From JAYENK01 sp034722035 (lineage in GTDB: Bacteria; Patescibacteriota; Patescibacteriia; Patescibacteriales; UBA12075), in NCBI GenBank assembly GCA_034722035.1, contig JAYENK010000010.1, positions 1 to 22,731 on the forward strand: 22,731 nucleotides of DNA. Reading direction: 5' to 3'. The notes below the pieces were generated by a model. The model ran no database searches and was not told the origin of the DNA. It saw only the letters and a program-made list of their open reading frames with translations. Every line of letters begins with the position of its first letter. The stretch's first letter is position 1. Below, one piece after another: positions 15,110 through 21,841 of the stretch. The position numbers were made by a program, and so were the translations under genes.

Positions 15110-15131
15110 CGAATTACGCGAATTATTAATA

Positions 15132-16061
15132 TTAATTATCAAAAATTTTTGTAAGTGCCGGTACTATTTGTTTTTTTCGAGAAATTAAACCGTCGATATA
15201 AACTCGATTATTTTCCAGCTTAACATTAAACGCTTCTTCTATTCCTGCAGGCTCTTTGCTTGAAACCAAAATCTGTGAACCGCCTTGCAAAATATCGGTC
15301 ATAACAAGCATAACCGTATGTTGCCCATCTGTCTGACGTATTTTATCCATCTCTTCTACAATTTTGTCTTCACGGTTTTTAAGTCCTTTCAAATCAACTG
15401 TCTCCACCTGTCCAATACCAAACTTACAGGAACCAAGCATAAAATCCTTATAATCCATCTTGATAATTTTATTTTCACTCATAGCGTCAAGATTGGATTT
15501 AACTTTAAACATTTTAATGCCGTAATTCTGCCAATCGGAAATTCCTGCTAAATCTGACAATTCTTGAATAATGTTTTTGTCAGCCTCAGTGCAAGTCGGA
15601 GATTTGGTAATAACCGTATCATCCAAAACAGCCGAGAGCATAAGTCCGGCCAAATTTTTATCGATTTTTATTCCCGCTTGTTTATATTTATTATAAATAA
15701 TCGAATTGCTTGATCCTAACGGCCAAACATCGACCCGAATCGGTTTGTCACCGGCAAAATTAATTTTATGATGATCCAAAATTTCAATAATATCTTTATT
15801 TTCTCCTTCAACTTGCTGCGACTCTTCATTGTGGTCAACTAAGATCAATTGCTGATTACTTGCATCTTGTAAAATTTCCGGGGCCATAAAACCAAATTTA
15901 TTCAAAACAAACTCAGTCACCTTGTTAACCTGTCCGGCAACAACCGGAATATATTTATTTGCGTTTTCTTTTTTATTTTTATAATCGGCATAAATAATCG
16001 CCGCGGCCACGCTATCCAAATCAGGTGATTGATGACCAATAATATATATTTTATTATCCAT
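15132..16061 (-). CDS. ppaC: Manganese-dependent inorganic pyrophosphatase
   Basis: 309 residues, the length of family II pyrophosphatases, which hydrolyse PPi to two phosphates and so pull polymerase reactions forward. The DHH-family metal ligands are present: H10, D14 and D16 in GHQSPDLDS, D76 in VDHNE, the D96-H97-H98 motif, and D147-D148. The C-terminal DHHA2 domain ends with SRKKQ, whose basic residues bind the substrate. It has no CBS-domain insertion, so no nucleotide control of that kind. It lies between nusA (32 bp) and tig in a leftward operon. Confidence 0.95.
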   Translation of the reverse strand: MDNKIYIIGHQSPDLDSVAAAIIYADYKNKKENANKYIPVVAGQVNKVTEFVLNKFGFMAPEILQDASNQQLILVDHNEESQQVEGENKDIIEILDHHKINFAGDKPIRVDVWPLGSSNSIIYNKYKQAGIKIDKNLAGLMLSAVLDDTVITKSPTCTEADKNIIQELSDLAGISDWQNYGIKMFKVKSNLDAMSENKIIKMDYKDFMLGSCKFGIGQVETVDLKGLKNREDKIVEEMDKIRQTDGQHTVMLVMTDILQGGSQILVSSKEPAGIEEAFNVKLENNRVYIDGLISRKKQIVPALTKIFDN

Positions 16062-16093
16062 AAAATTTTAAATTATTAATTATTAATAATAAA

Positions 16094-17347
16094 CTATTTT
16101 TCTTTTACACTGTCTTCCTCATTCCCAGCTTCCAATATATCAACTTTCCAGCCACATAATTTTGCCGCCAAACGCGCGTTCTGTCCGCCCTTGCCAATTG
16201 CAAGTGATAATTGATCGGCTGCAACTTTTACGGTTGCCTTGCCCTCTTTTTCATTAATATCAATGGAAATAACTTTGGCCGGAGACAGGGCGTTAGTAAT
16301 ATATACAACCGGATTTTCATCATATTGAATAATATCCACTTTTTCACCACCAAGTTCGGTAATAATAGTTTGGATGCGAGCACCGCGCTGGCCGACACAA
16401 GATCCAATCGGATCAACATTGTCCGAATCAGTCCAGACTGCCACCTTAGAACGATGACCGGCCTCGCGTGCTACATTTTTAATTTCAATCAGCCCATTGG
16501 ATATTTCCGGAATTTCCAAATAAAAAACTTTCTTCAAAATCTCATCTGAAATGCGAGATAAAACAATCTCCGGACCACGTGGTTTTAAATTTACTTCTTT
16601 TATAAAAACTTTAATTCTGTCGCCGGCATTGTATTTTTCGCCATAAATCATTTCATCCGGAGTCAAAATCCCTGCTGTCTTGCCCAAGTCGATCAAAACG
16701 ATTTTTCCTTCCCGACGTTGTACTACGCCGCTTACCACCTCGCCTTCTTTGTCTTTGAAATCATTAAAAATCATGTCTCGCTCCGCTTCTCTTAAGCGCT
16801 GAATAATTACCTGCTTGGCAGTTTGCGCCGCCATGCGTCCATAGCCCTCTGGCACCTCCAGTCTCATTTTAATTTCATCACCAATTTTAGCGGTTTTCTT
16901 AATTTCCTTTGCATCACTAAGCTGTATCATCGTCTTCGGATTAAACCGGAATACTTCCTTGTCTTCCTTCGCCACGCCAGAGCTTTCAGCGTCGGCGGGT
17001 TTCTTTTTTTCTGTTTTACTTTCACCTTCCTGAGATGTAGATTGTTCAGAGAGCTTGCCCTGAGCTTGTCGAAGGGTCTCTACGGGTTTCTTCTTTGCAT
17101 CTTCACTGCTATCATCAGATTTATCTTCTTCTTTATCTTCAGGCAAATCTTCTACCACCTCTTTAACATCAAAAATTTTTGTTTCAGCAGTGTTTGGATC
17201 AAACGTAACTACAACATTTTGGTTTTTCTTACCAAAATCTTTTCGGTAAGCCGCGGACAAAGCCGATTCAATCGTTACCAAAACGGCATCATAAGAGAGA
17301 CCTTTTTCGTCGCATATTTGTTTCATCGCATTTGTTAATTCTGTCAT
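16094..17347 (-). CDS. nusA: Transcription termination/antitermination factor NusA
   Basis: 417 residues. NusA binds RNA polymerase and modulates pausing, termination and antitermination. The N-terminal RNAP-binding domain is split: residues 1-65 and about 133-200 are conserved, with an acidic low-complexity segment at 66-132 between them. S1 follows (about 202-268), then two KH domains (VGQRGARI, 318-325; IGKGGQNARLAAKL, 384-397). The acidic repeats found at the C-terminus in Proteobacteria are absent. Residues 91-97 (TLRQAQG) are the translation of a dispersed CTTCGACAAGCTCAG repeat that has entered the linker in frame. First gene of the operon with ppaC, tig, the NYN gene and ychF; its leader contains an intrinsic terminator (17387-17420). 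Confidence 0.96.
   Translation of the reverse strand: MTELTNAMKQICDEKGLSYDAVLVTIESALSAAYRKDFGKKNQNVVVTFDPNTAETKIFDVKEVVEDLPEDKEEDKSDDSSEDAKKKPVETLRQAQGKLSEQSTSQEGESKTEKKKPADAESSGVAKEDKEVFRFNPKTMIQLSDAKEIKKTAKIGDEIKMRLEVPEGYGRMAAQTAKQVIIQRLREAERDMIFNDFKDKEGEVVSGVVQRREGKIVLIDLGKTAGILTPDEMIYGEKYNAGDRIKVFIKEVNLKPRGPEIVLSRISDEILKKVFYLEIPEISNGLIEIKNVAREAGHRSKVAVWTDSDNVDPIGSCVGQRGARIQTIITELGGEKVDIIQYDENPVVYITNALSPAKVISIDINEKEGKATVKVAADQLSLAIGKGGQNARLAAKLCGWKVDILEAGNEEDSVKEK
17058..17076 (-). repeat. CTTCGACAAGCTCAG repeat inserted within nusA
   Basis: Nineteen bases, CCCTTCGACAAGCTCAGGG on the minus strand, share a 15-bp core with the copy after tRNA-Lys (879-893). The ends CCCT/AGGG are complementary. 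It is read as LRQAQG in nusA; the opposite strand would give the familiar ALSLSKG peptide signature of this repeat. Confidence 0.8.
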
Positions 17348-17386
17348 ATTTCTTTATTTATTAATAATTTATCTTAAAATAAGGCT

Positions 17387-17420
17387 AAAAAAAAGCTAGT
17401 TTATCCAAAGGACAACTAGC
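17387..17420 (-). terminator. Intrinsic terminator in the nusA leader
   Basis: On the minus strand GCTAGTT (17414-17420) pairs with AACTAGC (17395-17401), with inner TCC/GGA and loop TTT, and eight U follow (17387-17394). No minus-strand gene ends here: the next gene upstream is divergent. It lies between the nusA promoter and its ATG (40 nt away). AGGCTA (17417-17422) could instead pair with TAGCCT (17382-17387), which would disrupt the terminator stem. Confidence 0.8.
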
Positions 17421-17434
17421 CTAAATATATCCTT

Positions 17435-17463
17435 AAACTATCATTTTTATCCCTACTTGTCAA
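17435..17463 (-). promoter_or_regulatory. nusA operon promoter
   Basis: Minus-strand TTGACA (17458-17463, perfect), a 17-bp spacer and TAGTTT (17435-17440) preceded by TGA (extended -10). The expected start is near 17428, giving an 80-nt leader with the terminator in its first half. Confidence 0.6.
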
Positions 17464-17480
17464 ACTAATGTAGCCACTAT

Positions 17481-17509
17481 TTCAAGTCCGCCAAACTTTA
17501 TGCTATAAT
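17481..17509 (+). promoter_or_regulatory. Promoter of the membrane-protein gene at 17541
   Basis: Extended -10 TGC-TATAAT (17504-17509), with TTCAAG (17481-17486) at 17 bp as a weak -35. The start is expected near 17516, 25 bp before the ATG. It is back-to-back with the nusA promoter. Confidence 0.6.
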
Positions 17510-17540
17510 TAGTAGATAAAAATAGCAAACAAAATCTTCT

Positions 17541-18191
17541 ATGAAAAAATATTTTTTCTTATTTCTATTAATTATAATGTTTTCGCTTTTAACGCAAGCG
17601 CAAGCGCAAAGCGGTCCGAGTAAATTTATTCCACGCTATTTTGCGATTGAAAATACAGCGCAATATTCAGAATATTTATTTTTTGCCGTTATCTGGGACA
17701 TAGAACCAAAATTAATTACTATCGATTCAAGTGAAAAACTAGTCGGTGGAGAAGATACTGCCAGCCAAGTAACCCTTTATTATGGTGACAGGGAAAAATT
17801 AAACAAAGAAACATTATTGGAACTTATCCGGAATTTTCATAACTTCCATGAAAACAAAAATATTAGCAAATTTTCATATCCAATTAAACTCAGTTTCTGG
17901 GAAGTACCTGCCGATTCGGACGTAGTCAAAACCAGCAACTATTTAAGAATTAAAGACCTGAATCAAATCGAAAAAACCGGACCAAATAAAGAATATTTAA
18001 TTTTGGAAGACACTAAACTGGTAATCGGCAAAGCCGACGGAGGAGAAGAAGTAAAAAATTTACTGTTAGACTCTGACAAAACAATAAAAAAACGGCTCCC
18101 GGTGGAACTCGCAATATTTATTTCAGTTGTACTTCCGTTTTTACTGCTTTGGATTGTTTGGTTAATTTATAACAGATTTAGAAAAAAATGA
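17541..18191 (+). CDS. Exported single-pass membrane protein, unknown function
   Basis: 216 residues; I do not recognise the family. Residues 1-22 form a signal peptide (KK, a hydrophobic core, then QAQAQ as a likely cleavage site). About 165 residues lie outside, rich in Tyr, Asn and charged residues, without cysteines or a known motif; WDIEPKLITID and FWEVPADSD are the most distinctive segments. A second hydrophobic helix (about 188-206) is followed by the positive tail YNRFRKK, so the protein is anchored by its C-terminus with the bulk outside. It has its own extended -10 promoter, is divergent from nusA, and no partner is evident. It ends in TGA, one of the signs that UGA is a stop in this genome. 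Confidence 0.8.
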   Translation: MKKYFFLFLLIIMFSLLTQAQAQSGPSKFIPRYFAIENTAQYSEYLFFAVIWDIEPKLITIDSSEKLVGGEDTASQVTLYYGDREKLNKETLLELIRNFHNFHENKNISKFSYPIKLSFWEVPADSDVVKTSNYLRIKDLNQIEKTGPNKEYLILEDTKLVIGKADGGEEVKNLLLDSDKTIKKRLPVELAIFISVVLPFLLLWIVWLIYNRFRKK

Positions 18192-18279
18192 AAAATGAAA
18201 AATTCGTTAAAAATCTTCAAAAGCGCGCTCTTATCTTTCAGTAATCTTTCTACACGTATAATTTGAACCAAATCAATCC

Positions 18280-19092
18280 CTATTTGCATAACTTTATTCG
18301 ATTAATTACTTTCTCATAAACTAAAACATTGCTTGCCAAGTAGCCATTATTATTTCTAGGGTCTTTTTTATTATAATTAATCAGATCGCCCCGACAATCA
18401 CTAAATCTTCCTCCAGCTTCATATACAATCAAATCCGAAGCACAAACATCCCATTCCCATGTATGTGGCGCCGGATTAAAATTAAAATCTCCCTCGCCAC
18501 ACGCGACCAAGCAAGCTTTTAAAGAAGAACCAAAAACTTTAATTTTATTAATCCCGGTGTCCAGCGCTAAATTTTTTTCAATATCAGTCGAATGATTCCG
18601 GCTTGTTAACATTATAACATCACTCCAATCAGCACGTCTGGAAACTCTCATGGCTGTTTGTTTGTCATCTAACTCCTGCCAAGCTCCTCTATCTTTGGTG
18701 GCATAATATAAAATCTTTTTGACCGGCTGATAAATCAAACCTAAAATAGGGCGATAAAAATTATTAACATTTTTCTCAACCAAGGCAATCATTATAGTAA
18801 ATTCACCGCTTTCTTGAATAAAATCTTTAGTGCCGTCCAGGGGGTCGATTATCCAAATTTTATCTGAATTTAATCTTGATAAATCGTCTTGCCCCTCCTC
18901 TGAAAGCACGGGAATACCGCTTATTTTCAAGCGTTTAAGTAAAATTCGATTAGAAGCCAAATCCGCCTGAGTTAAAGGAGAATTATTTTGCTTATATTTA
19001 GTATTTTTTAGCTTTCCATAAAAATTTAAAACTTTTACTCCGGCTAATTTAATTGCATTTTTAGCAATATTAAAGTTTTTCTCTATATTCAT
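18280..19092 (-). CDS. Inositol monophosphatase-family phosphatase (CysQ-like)
   Basis: 270 residues from the ATG at 19092 (273 from an alternative ATG at 19101). The Mg-dependent phosphatase core is complete: SEEG (metal Glu), WIIDPLDGTKDFI with the DPLDGT signature, and WEWDVCASD near the C-terminus for the last metal Asp. The TKDF continuation and the overall pattern are closer to 3'(2'),5'-bisphosphate nucleotidases (CysQ) than to IMPase proper. pAp would then be the substrate, overlapping the activity of NrnA; inositol phosphate or a histidinol-phosphate role cannot be excluded. It is a leftward gene just after a terminator, so it needs its own promoter, which I could not identify. Confidence 0.88.
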   Translation of the reverse strand: MNIEKNFNIAKNAIKLAGVKVLNFYGKLKNTKYKQNNSPLTQADLASNRILLKRLKISGIPVLSEEGQDDLSRLNSDKIWIIDPLDGTKDFIQESGEFTIMIALVEKNVNNFYRPILGLIYQPVKKILYYATKDRGAWQELDDKQTAMRVSRRADWSDVIMLTSRNHSTDIEKNLALDTGINKIKVFGSSLKACLVACGEGDFNFNPAPHTWEWDVCASDLIVYEAGGRFSDCRGDLINYNKKDPRNNNGYLASNVLVYEKVINRIKLCK

Positions 19093-19130
19093 ATTTACCA
19101 TAATACCATAACACTATAGTAAAACCAACT

Positions 19131-19160
19131 AAAAAAACCGACTCCTCACTTAGAGCCGGT
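19131..19160 (-). terminator. Terminator after the 49-residue small ORF
   Basis: On the minus strand ACCGGCTC (19153-19160) pairs with GAGTCGGT (19137-19144), with one G-U pair that exists only in this orientation, an 8-nt loop and a run of seven U. It ends the leftward transcript of the small ORF at 19189-19338. Confidence 0.8.
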
Positions 19161-19188
19161 CTAATAATAGTTTTAAAAAATTATGCGA

Positions 19189-19338
19189 TTATGCGATATA
19201 TTGTACTACGTTAATAATCGCAAATGTTGAAGCGACAGTGGCGGTTAAGAGTGCATAAACGAACTCTTCACCAAACACTTGATATTCGGTTTGAATATCA
19301 TTACCTTTATCGCATTGCTCGATTTTTTGTTCTTCCAT
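19189..19338 (-). CDS. Small hydrophobic protein, 49 residues
   Basis: An ATG-to-TAA reading frame of 49 residues. The first 25 are acidic and polar (MEEQKIEQCDKGND at the start) and the rest forms one hydrophobic helix ending INVVQYIA, so a single-pass membrane peptide is likely. It resembles short leader-like or bacteriocin-like precursors in size and layout, but no glycine-glycine motif is present. Support: its own terminator lies 28 bp downstream and an upstream terminator at 19378-19405 separates it from the tRNAs, so the locus is bracketed as a transcription unit of its own. It is too short for standard gene callers. I recognise no family. Confidence 0.55.
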   Translation of the reverse strand: MEEQKIEQCDKGNDIQTEYQVFGEEFVYALLTATVASTFAIINVVQYIA

Positions 19339-19377
19339 TTGTTTTTGTTTTTATTTTTTAATATATAGATTCTCAAA

Positions 19378-19405
19378 ATAAAAAACGTGGCAAATATATT
19401 TTGCC
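19378..19405 (-). terminator. Terminator of the rplS-tRNA transcript
   Basis: On the minus strand GGCAAA (19400-19405) pairs with TTTGCC (19389-19394), with a 5-nt AT loop, then ACG and a T-rich tract (19378-19385). It follows tRNA-Leu(TAA) by about 70 bp. Confidence 0.6.
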
Positions 19406-19473
19406 CGCCTTCTTATTTATATCCTAATAATAGCACAGTTTTATTCTTTAGTCAAGTGGAAAACTTTTATCAG

Positions 19474-19557
19474 TGCCAGGAGAGGGAATCGAACCCTCAC
19501 GAGATTGCTCTCAAGGGATTTTAAGTCCCTCGCGTCTACCAATTCCGCCATCCCGGC
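19474..19557 (-). tRNA. tRNA-Leu (anticodon TAA)
   Basis: 84-nt class II tRNA with a long variable arm. The acceptor GCCGGGA pairs with TCCTGGC, the anticodon stem AGGGA/TCCCT carries the loop CTTAAAA, giving TAA, which reads UUA and UUG. The discriminator is A, as required for leucine. CCA is not encoded. Confidence 0.95.
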
Positions 19558-19579
19558 CTTGCACAAAGATTTTTTGCTG

Positions 19580-19653
19580 TGGACGCACAAGGACTCGAAC
19601 CTTGGACCCCTTCGGTGTAAACGAAGTGCTCTAGCCAACTGAGCTATGCGTCC
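19580..19653 (-). tRNA. tRNA-Val (anticodon TAC)
   Basis: 74-nt cloverleaf. The acceptor GGACGCA pairs with TGCGTCC, and the anticodon stem CTTCG/CGAAG carries the loop TTTACAC, giving TAC. The discriminator is A. It is separated from tRNA-Leu(TAA) by 22 bp. CCA is not encoded. Confidence 0.95.
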
Positions 19654-19702
19654 TGACTAACCGTTAACAATTAACTTTTAACCATTAACAAAAAATTTCC
19701 GG

Positions 19703-19805
<103 letters not shown>

Positions 19806-19826
19806 TTTAAGCGTGCCTCATCTCTT

Positions 19827-20201
19827 TTATGCGACAACTTTTTCCTTGAGACGCTTTTTGTAACCACGCTTTAGAAAGTAAAGTTTAGAGCGTTTTACTT
19901 GAGCCTGTTTTTTTATTTCGATTTTTTCAATCGTTGGTAGATTCAAAGGAAAGATTTTTTCCACGCCCACGCCGTTGGAAACCTTGCGTACCGTAATAGT
20001 TCCACCGGTTTCTTTGCCATGTTTTTTAGCAATAATCATTCCTTCAAAAAACTGCGTCCTTTCTTTCTCTTCACCCTTAACATTCAACTCTTTAATTTTT
20101 TGATAAACACAAACAGTCATACCTGGTTTTAAATCTGGTAATTCTACTTTTTGCGATTCACTTTGTTTTATCTCTTCTTTTTTGTCTTTTGCTTCTGTCA
20201 T
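19827..20201 (-). CDS. rplS: 50S ribosomal protein L19
   Basis: 124 residues. L19 sits at the 30S-50S interface. The core LKPGMTVCVYQKIKE, FEGMIIAKKHG, ITVRKVSNGVGVEKIFPLNLPTIEKIEI and the C-terminal RSKLYFLKRG...RLKEK are all present. An N-terminal extension of about 20 charged residues (MTEAKDKKEEIKQSESQKVE) precedes the fold. It has a leader of about 70 nt with an AT-rich hairpin and is followed by three tRNA genes with no terminator in between, so L19 mRNA and tRNAs are probably made as one transcript. Confidence 0.97.
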   Translation of the reverse strand: MTEAKDKKEEIKQSESQKVELPDLKPGMTVCVYQKIKELNVKGEEKERTQFFEGMIIAKKHGKETGGTITVRKVSNGVGVEKIFPLNLPTIEKIEIKKQAQVKRSKLYFLKRGYKKRLKEKVVA

Positions 20202-20219
20202 AATATTTAAAAATAGAAA

Positions 20220-20241
20220 AATAGAACAAAATTGTTCTATT
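20220..20241 (-). promoter_or_regulatory. AT-rich hairpin in the rplS leader
   Basis: AATAGAAC (20220-20227) and its exact complement (20234-20241) flank a 6-nt loop; on the minus strand a T-rich tract follows, and the rplS ATG is 18 nt away. The position resembles the rpsF and nusA leader hairpins, but the stem has only two G-C pairs and would be a weak terminator at best. Confidence 0.4.
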
Positions 20242-20275
20242 AAAATCCTGTATATTAATAATTATCCTAAAATAA

Positions 20276-20304
20276 ATATTATAATATTACTGCCTTTTTG
20301 TCAA
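20276..20304 (-). promoter_or_regulatory. rplS promoter
   Basis: Minus-strand TTGACA (20299-20304, perfect), a 17-bp spacer and TAATAT (20276-20281); a TATAAT at 20278-20283 gives a 15-bp alternative. It lies back-to-back with the tsaE promoter. Confidence 0.6.
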
Positions 20305-20314
20305 GCTTATTTTA

Positions 20315-20323
20315 TGCTACACT
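20315..20323 (+). promoter_or_regulatory. tsaE promoter, possibly leaderless
   Basis: Extended -10 TGC-TACACT (TACACT at 20318-20323). The normal start distance puts +1 at or next to the tsaE ATG (20330), so the mRNA may have no 5' leader. The -35 region is only T-rich. Confidence 0.4.
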
Positions 20324-20329
20324 TATATT

Positions 20330-20773
20330 ATGAAAATTATCACCAAAAACGAAGAGGGAACCCTTGCTTTTGCCGAAAAATATGCAAAGGACTTGCTTCC
20401 GGGACAAATTATCGGTTTAATCGGAGATCTTGGCGCCGGTAAAACCATTTTTACCAAAGGACTTGCCAAAGGGCTTGGTGTGCAACAAAATATATCCAGT
20501 CCAACTTTTAATATAATGCGTTTATACGAAATCCGTGCAACTAAAACCAATCAGGAAATCAAAAAATTTTGCCACATTGATGCCTACCGGGTTGAAAGTG
20601 AATTTGAAATTATTGATGTCGGGGTTGAGGACTTTATTGGCCAAAAGGACACTATCACTGTCATTGAGTGGGCCGATAAAATCCGTAATATTTTACCCGG
20701 ACGCACTATAATAATTAATATTAAATTATTGAAAAAAGACCAACGAGAAATTATTATTGATCAGAAAAAGTAA
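20330..20773 (+). CDS. tsaE: tRNA t6A biosynthesis ATPase TsaE
   Basis: 147 residues, the normal size. TsaE is the ATPase of the TsaB-TsaD-TsaE complex that makes t6A at A37 of ANN-decoding tRNAs. Walker A GDLGAGKT (32-39), SPTF (57-60), HIDAYR (82-87) and the E113-W114 pair in VIEWADK are all present. The ATG may coincide with the transcription start. The 3' end overlaps the convergent lspA by 20 bp, so antisense interference between the two is possible. TsaB and TsaD are not in the window. Confidence 0.96.
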   Translation: MKIITKNEEGTLAFAEKYAKDLLPGQIIGLIGDLGAGKTIFTKGLAKGLGVQQNISSPTFNIMRLYEIRATKTNQEIKKFCHIDAYRVESEFEIIDVGVEDFIGQKDTITVIEWADKIRNILPGRTIIINIKLLKKDQREIIIDQKK

Positions 20774-21230
20774 ACGCAGATTTTTTGCTCGATAGAGTAA
20801 AGATTAAAACAATCGCAGCAACTACTATCATTGAATCAGCTAAATTAAAAACCGTAAAATAACGCAAATCAAAATAATCAATCACTGCGCCATATTTAAA
20901 ACGATCATATAAATTACTGCTCGCTCCTAAAAAAATTATTGAAAACAAACCGGACGCGTAATAATTCCGCGCTAAGTATAATCTGATTATTGCCAGCAAC
21001 AACAATATTAAAATAACAATAATAACAGTAATCAAAATTGAACCGCTAAGAGGCAGTGAAAAAGCAATATATGGATTTAAAACGAAACTAATCTTAAAAT
21101 ATTCTTTAATAATCTGATACTCAAAATCCTGATTAAACCAGATAAAAATTTTTAAAAACCGATCAAATAACAACAAAAAAACAGCCACATACAAACAATA
21201 GGCTGTTTTTTTGTTTATAAAAGACGGCAT
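20754..21230 (-). CDS. lspA: Lipoprotein signal peptidase (signal peptidase II)
   Basis: 158 residues. This integral membrane aspartyl protease cleaves lipoprotein signal peptides ahead of the lipidated cysteine. Four hydrophobic helices are visible. The conserved motifs are N52 with AFS, GASSNLYDR (102-110), VIDYFD with catalytic D118 and FNLADSMI with catalytic D132. The usual GNxxDR reads SNLYDR, which is acceptable for the family. It is 7 bp downstream of the dksA-like gene, a pairing frequent in CPR genomes, and overlaps tsaE tail-to-tail. Confidence 0.95.
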   Translation of the reverse strand: MPSFINKKTAYCLYVAVFLLLFDRFLKIFIWFNQDFEYQIIKEYFKISFVLNPYIAFSLPLSGSILITVIIVILILLLLAIIRLYLARNYYASGLFSIIFLGASSNLYDRFKYGAVIDYFDLRYFTVFNLADSMIVVAAIVLIFTLSSKKSAFTFSDQ

Positions 21231-21237
21231 AATTTAA

Positions 21238-21615
21238 TTATTTGTTGTTCTGTAGTTTTGTTTTACATTCAACACAGGCGCTGGCTACTGGTCGTGCTTT
21301 TAAGCGTTCGGGGGCAATTGCTTTATGACAATATTTACAAATACCATATTTTCCTTCTTCAATATTTTTAAGAGTACTCTCAATGTCGCGCAAAGAGCTT
21401 TTTAGTACTTTTTCCGCTGCTAAATTTGTTGTATATTCACCGACTTCTTGCGCGTTCTCATCGGACTTATCACCGAAATCAGGAAATTTAACTTTTACAT
21501 TATCAATATCAGTCCCAATAATATCTTCCAAATCTTTTACAATCTGTTTCTTTCTATTTAAAAGTCCTTTTTTAATGACTGCTAAATCCTTAGCGCTTAA
21601 TTGTGCTTCTGTCAT
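21238..21615 (-). CDS. DksA/TraR-family zinc-finger protein
   Basis: 125 residues from the ATG at 21615 (133 from an ATG at 21639). A helical N-terminal part is followed by a C4 zinc finger: CKYC, then RLKARPVASACVEC. Family members enter the RNA polymerase secondary channel and alter transcription, with ppGpp in DksA itself. The acidic coiled-coil tip of classical DksA is not clear here (DIDNVKVKFPDFGDKSDE lies near it), so the exact activity is open. I prefer 21615 because the extra MLLINNKV lies in the AT-rich leader and MTEAQLSAKD resembles the expected helix start. A perfect TATAAT at 21676-21681 with TTGTAA at 17 bp would start the mRNA near 21669, beginning with a 12-bp hairpin. Confidence 0.9.
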   Translation of the reverse strand: MTEAQLSAKDLAVIKKGLLNRKKQIVKDLEDIIGTDIDNVKVKFPDFGDKSDENAQEVGEYTTNLAAEKVLKSSLRDIESTLKNIEEGKYGICKYCHKAIAPERLKARPVASACVECKTKLQNNK

Positions 21616-21637
21616 AACTTTATTATTAATTAATAAC

Positions 21638-21704
21638 AAATAAACCCTTTAGATAAGGGAGTTTATTTCAATGTTATTATATATCATAAAAAAATATTTT
21701 ACAA
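21638..21704 (-). promoter_or_regulatory. dksA-like promoter and 5' hairpin
   Basis: Minus-strand TTGTAA (21699-21704), 17 bp, TATAAT (21676-21681). The predicted RNA starts near 21669 with a hairpin at 21638-21668: AAATAAA pairs with TTTATTT and CCCTT with AAGGG, with a 2-nt bulge. No U-run follows, so it is more likely a stability or translation element. Confidence 0.55.
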
Positions 21705-21841
21705 GACAAAACAAAAAGGGACCAGACAAGCCCCGTTAAAATTAATAGTTGAGCTACAATCTGACCCCTATCCCCAAGAAATTGTTTTATTTCATCAAGT
21801 AGATGAGCAAGAAAATCCCTTCTCGAGGTTATAAGGCTCAT
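21677..21841 (-). CDS. Possible 54-residue membrane peptide
   Basis: An ATG-to-TAA frame that starts MSLITSRRDFLAHLLDEIK and ends with a hydrophobic helix of about 25 residues and the tail KIFFYDI. The layout (amphipathic, then membrane segment) is plausible for a small membrane protein. Against it, a terminator-like hairpin with a U-run (21713-21768) lies inside the frame, the stop codon falls in the dksA-like -10 box, and no ribosome-binding site is visible. A non-coding RNA is an equal alternative. A 14-bp palindrome (21847-21860) sits 5 bp before the ATG. Confidence 0.3.
   Translation of the reverse strand: MSLITSRRDFLAHLLDEIKQFLGDRGQIVAQLLILTGLVWSLFVLSCKIFFYDI

Noticed and set aside
19441..19638. 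65-codon minus-strand frame
   Set aside because: It is the translation of tRNA-Leu(TAA) and tRNA-Val genes.
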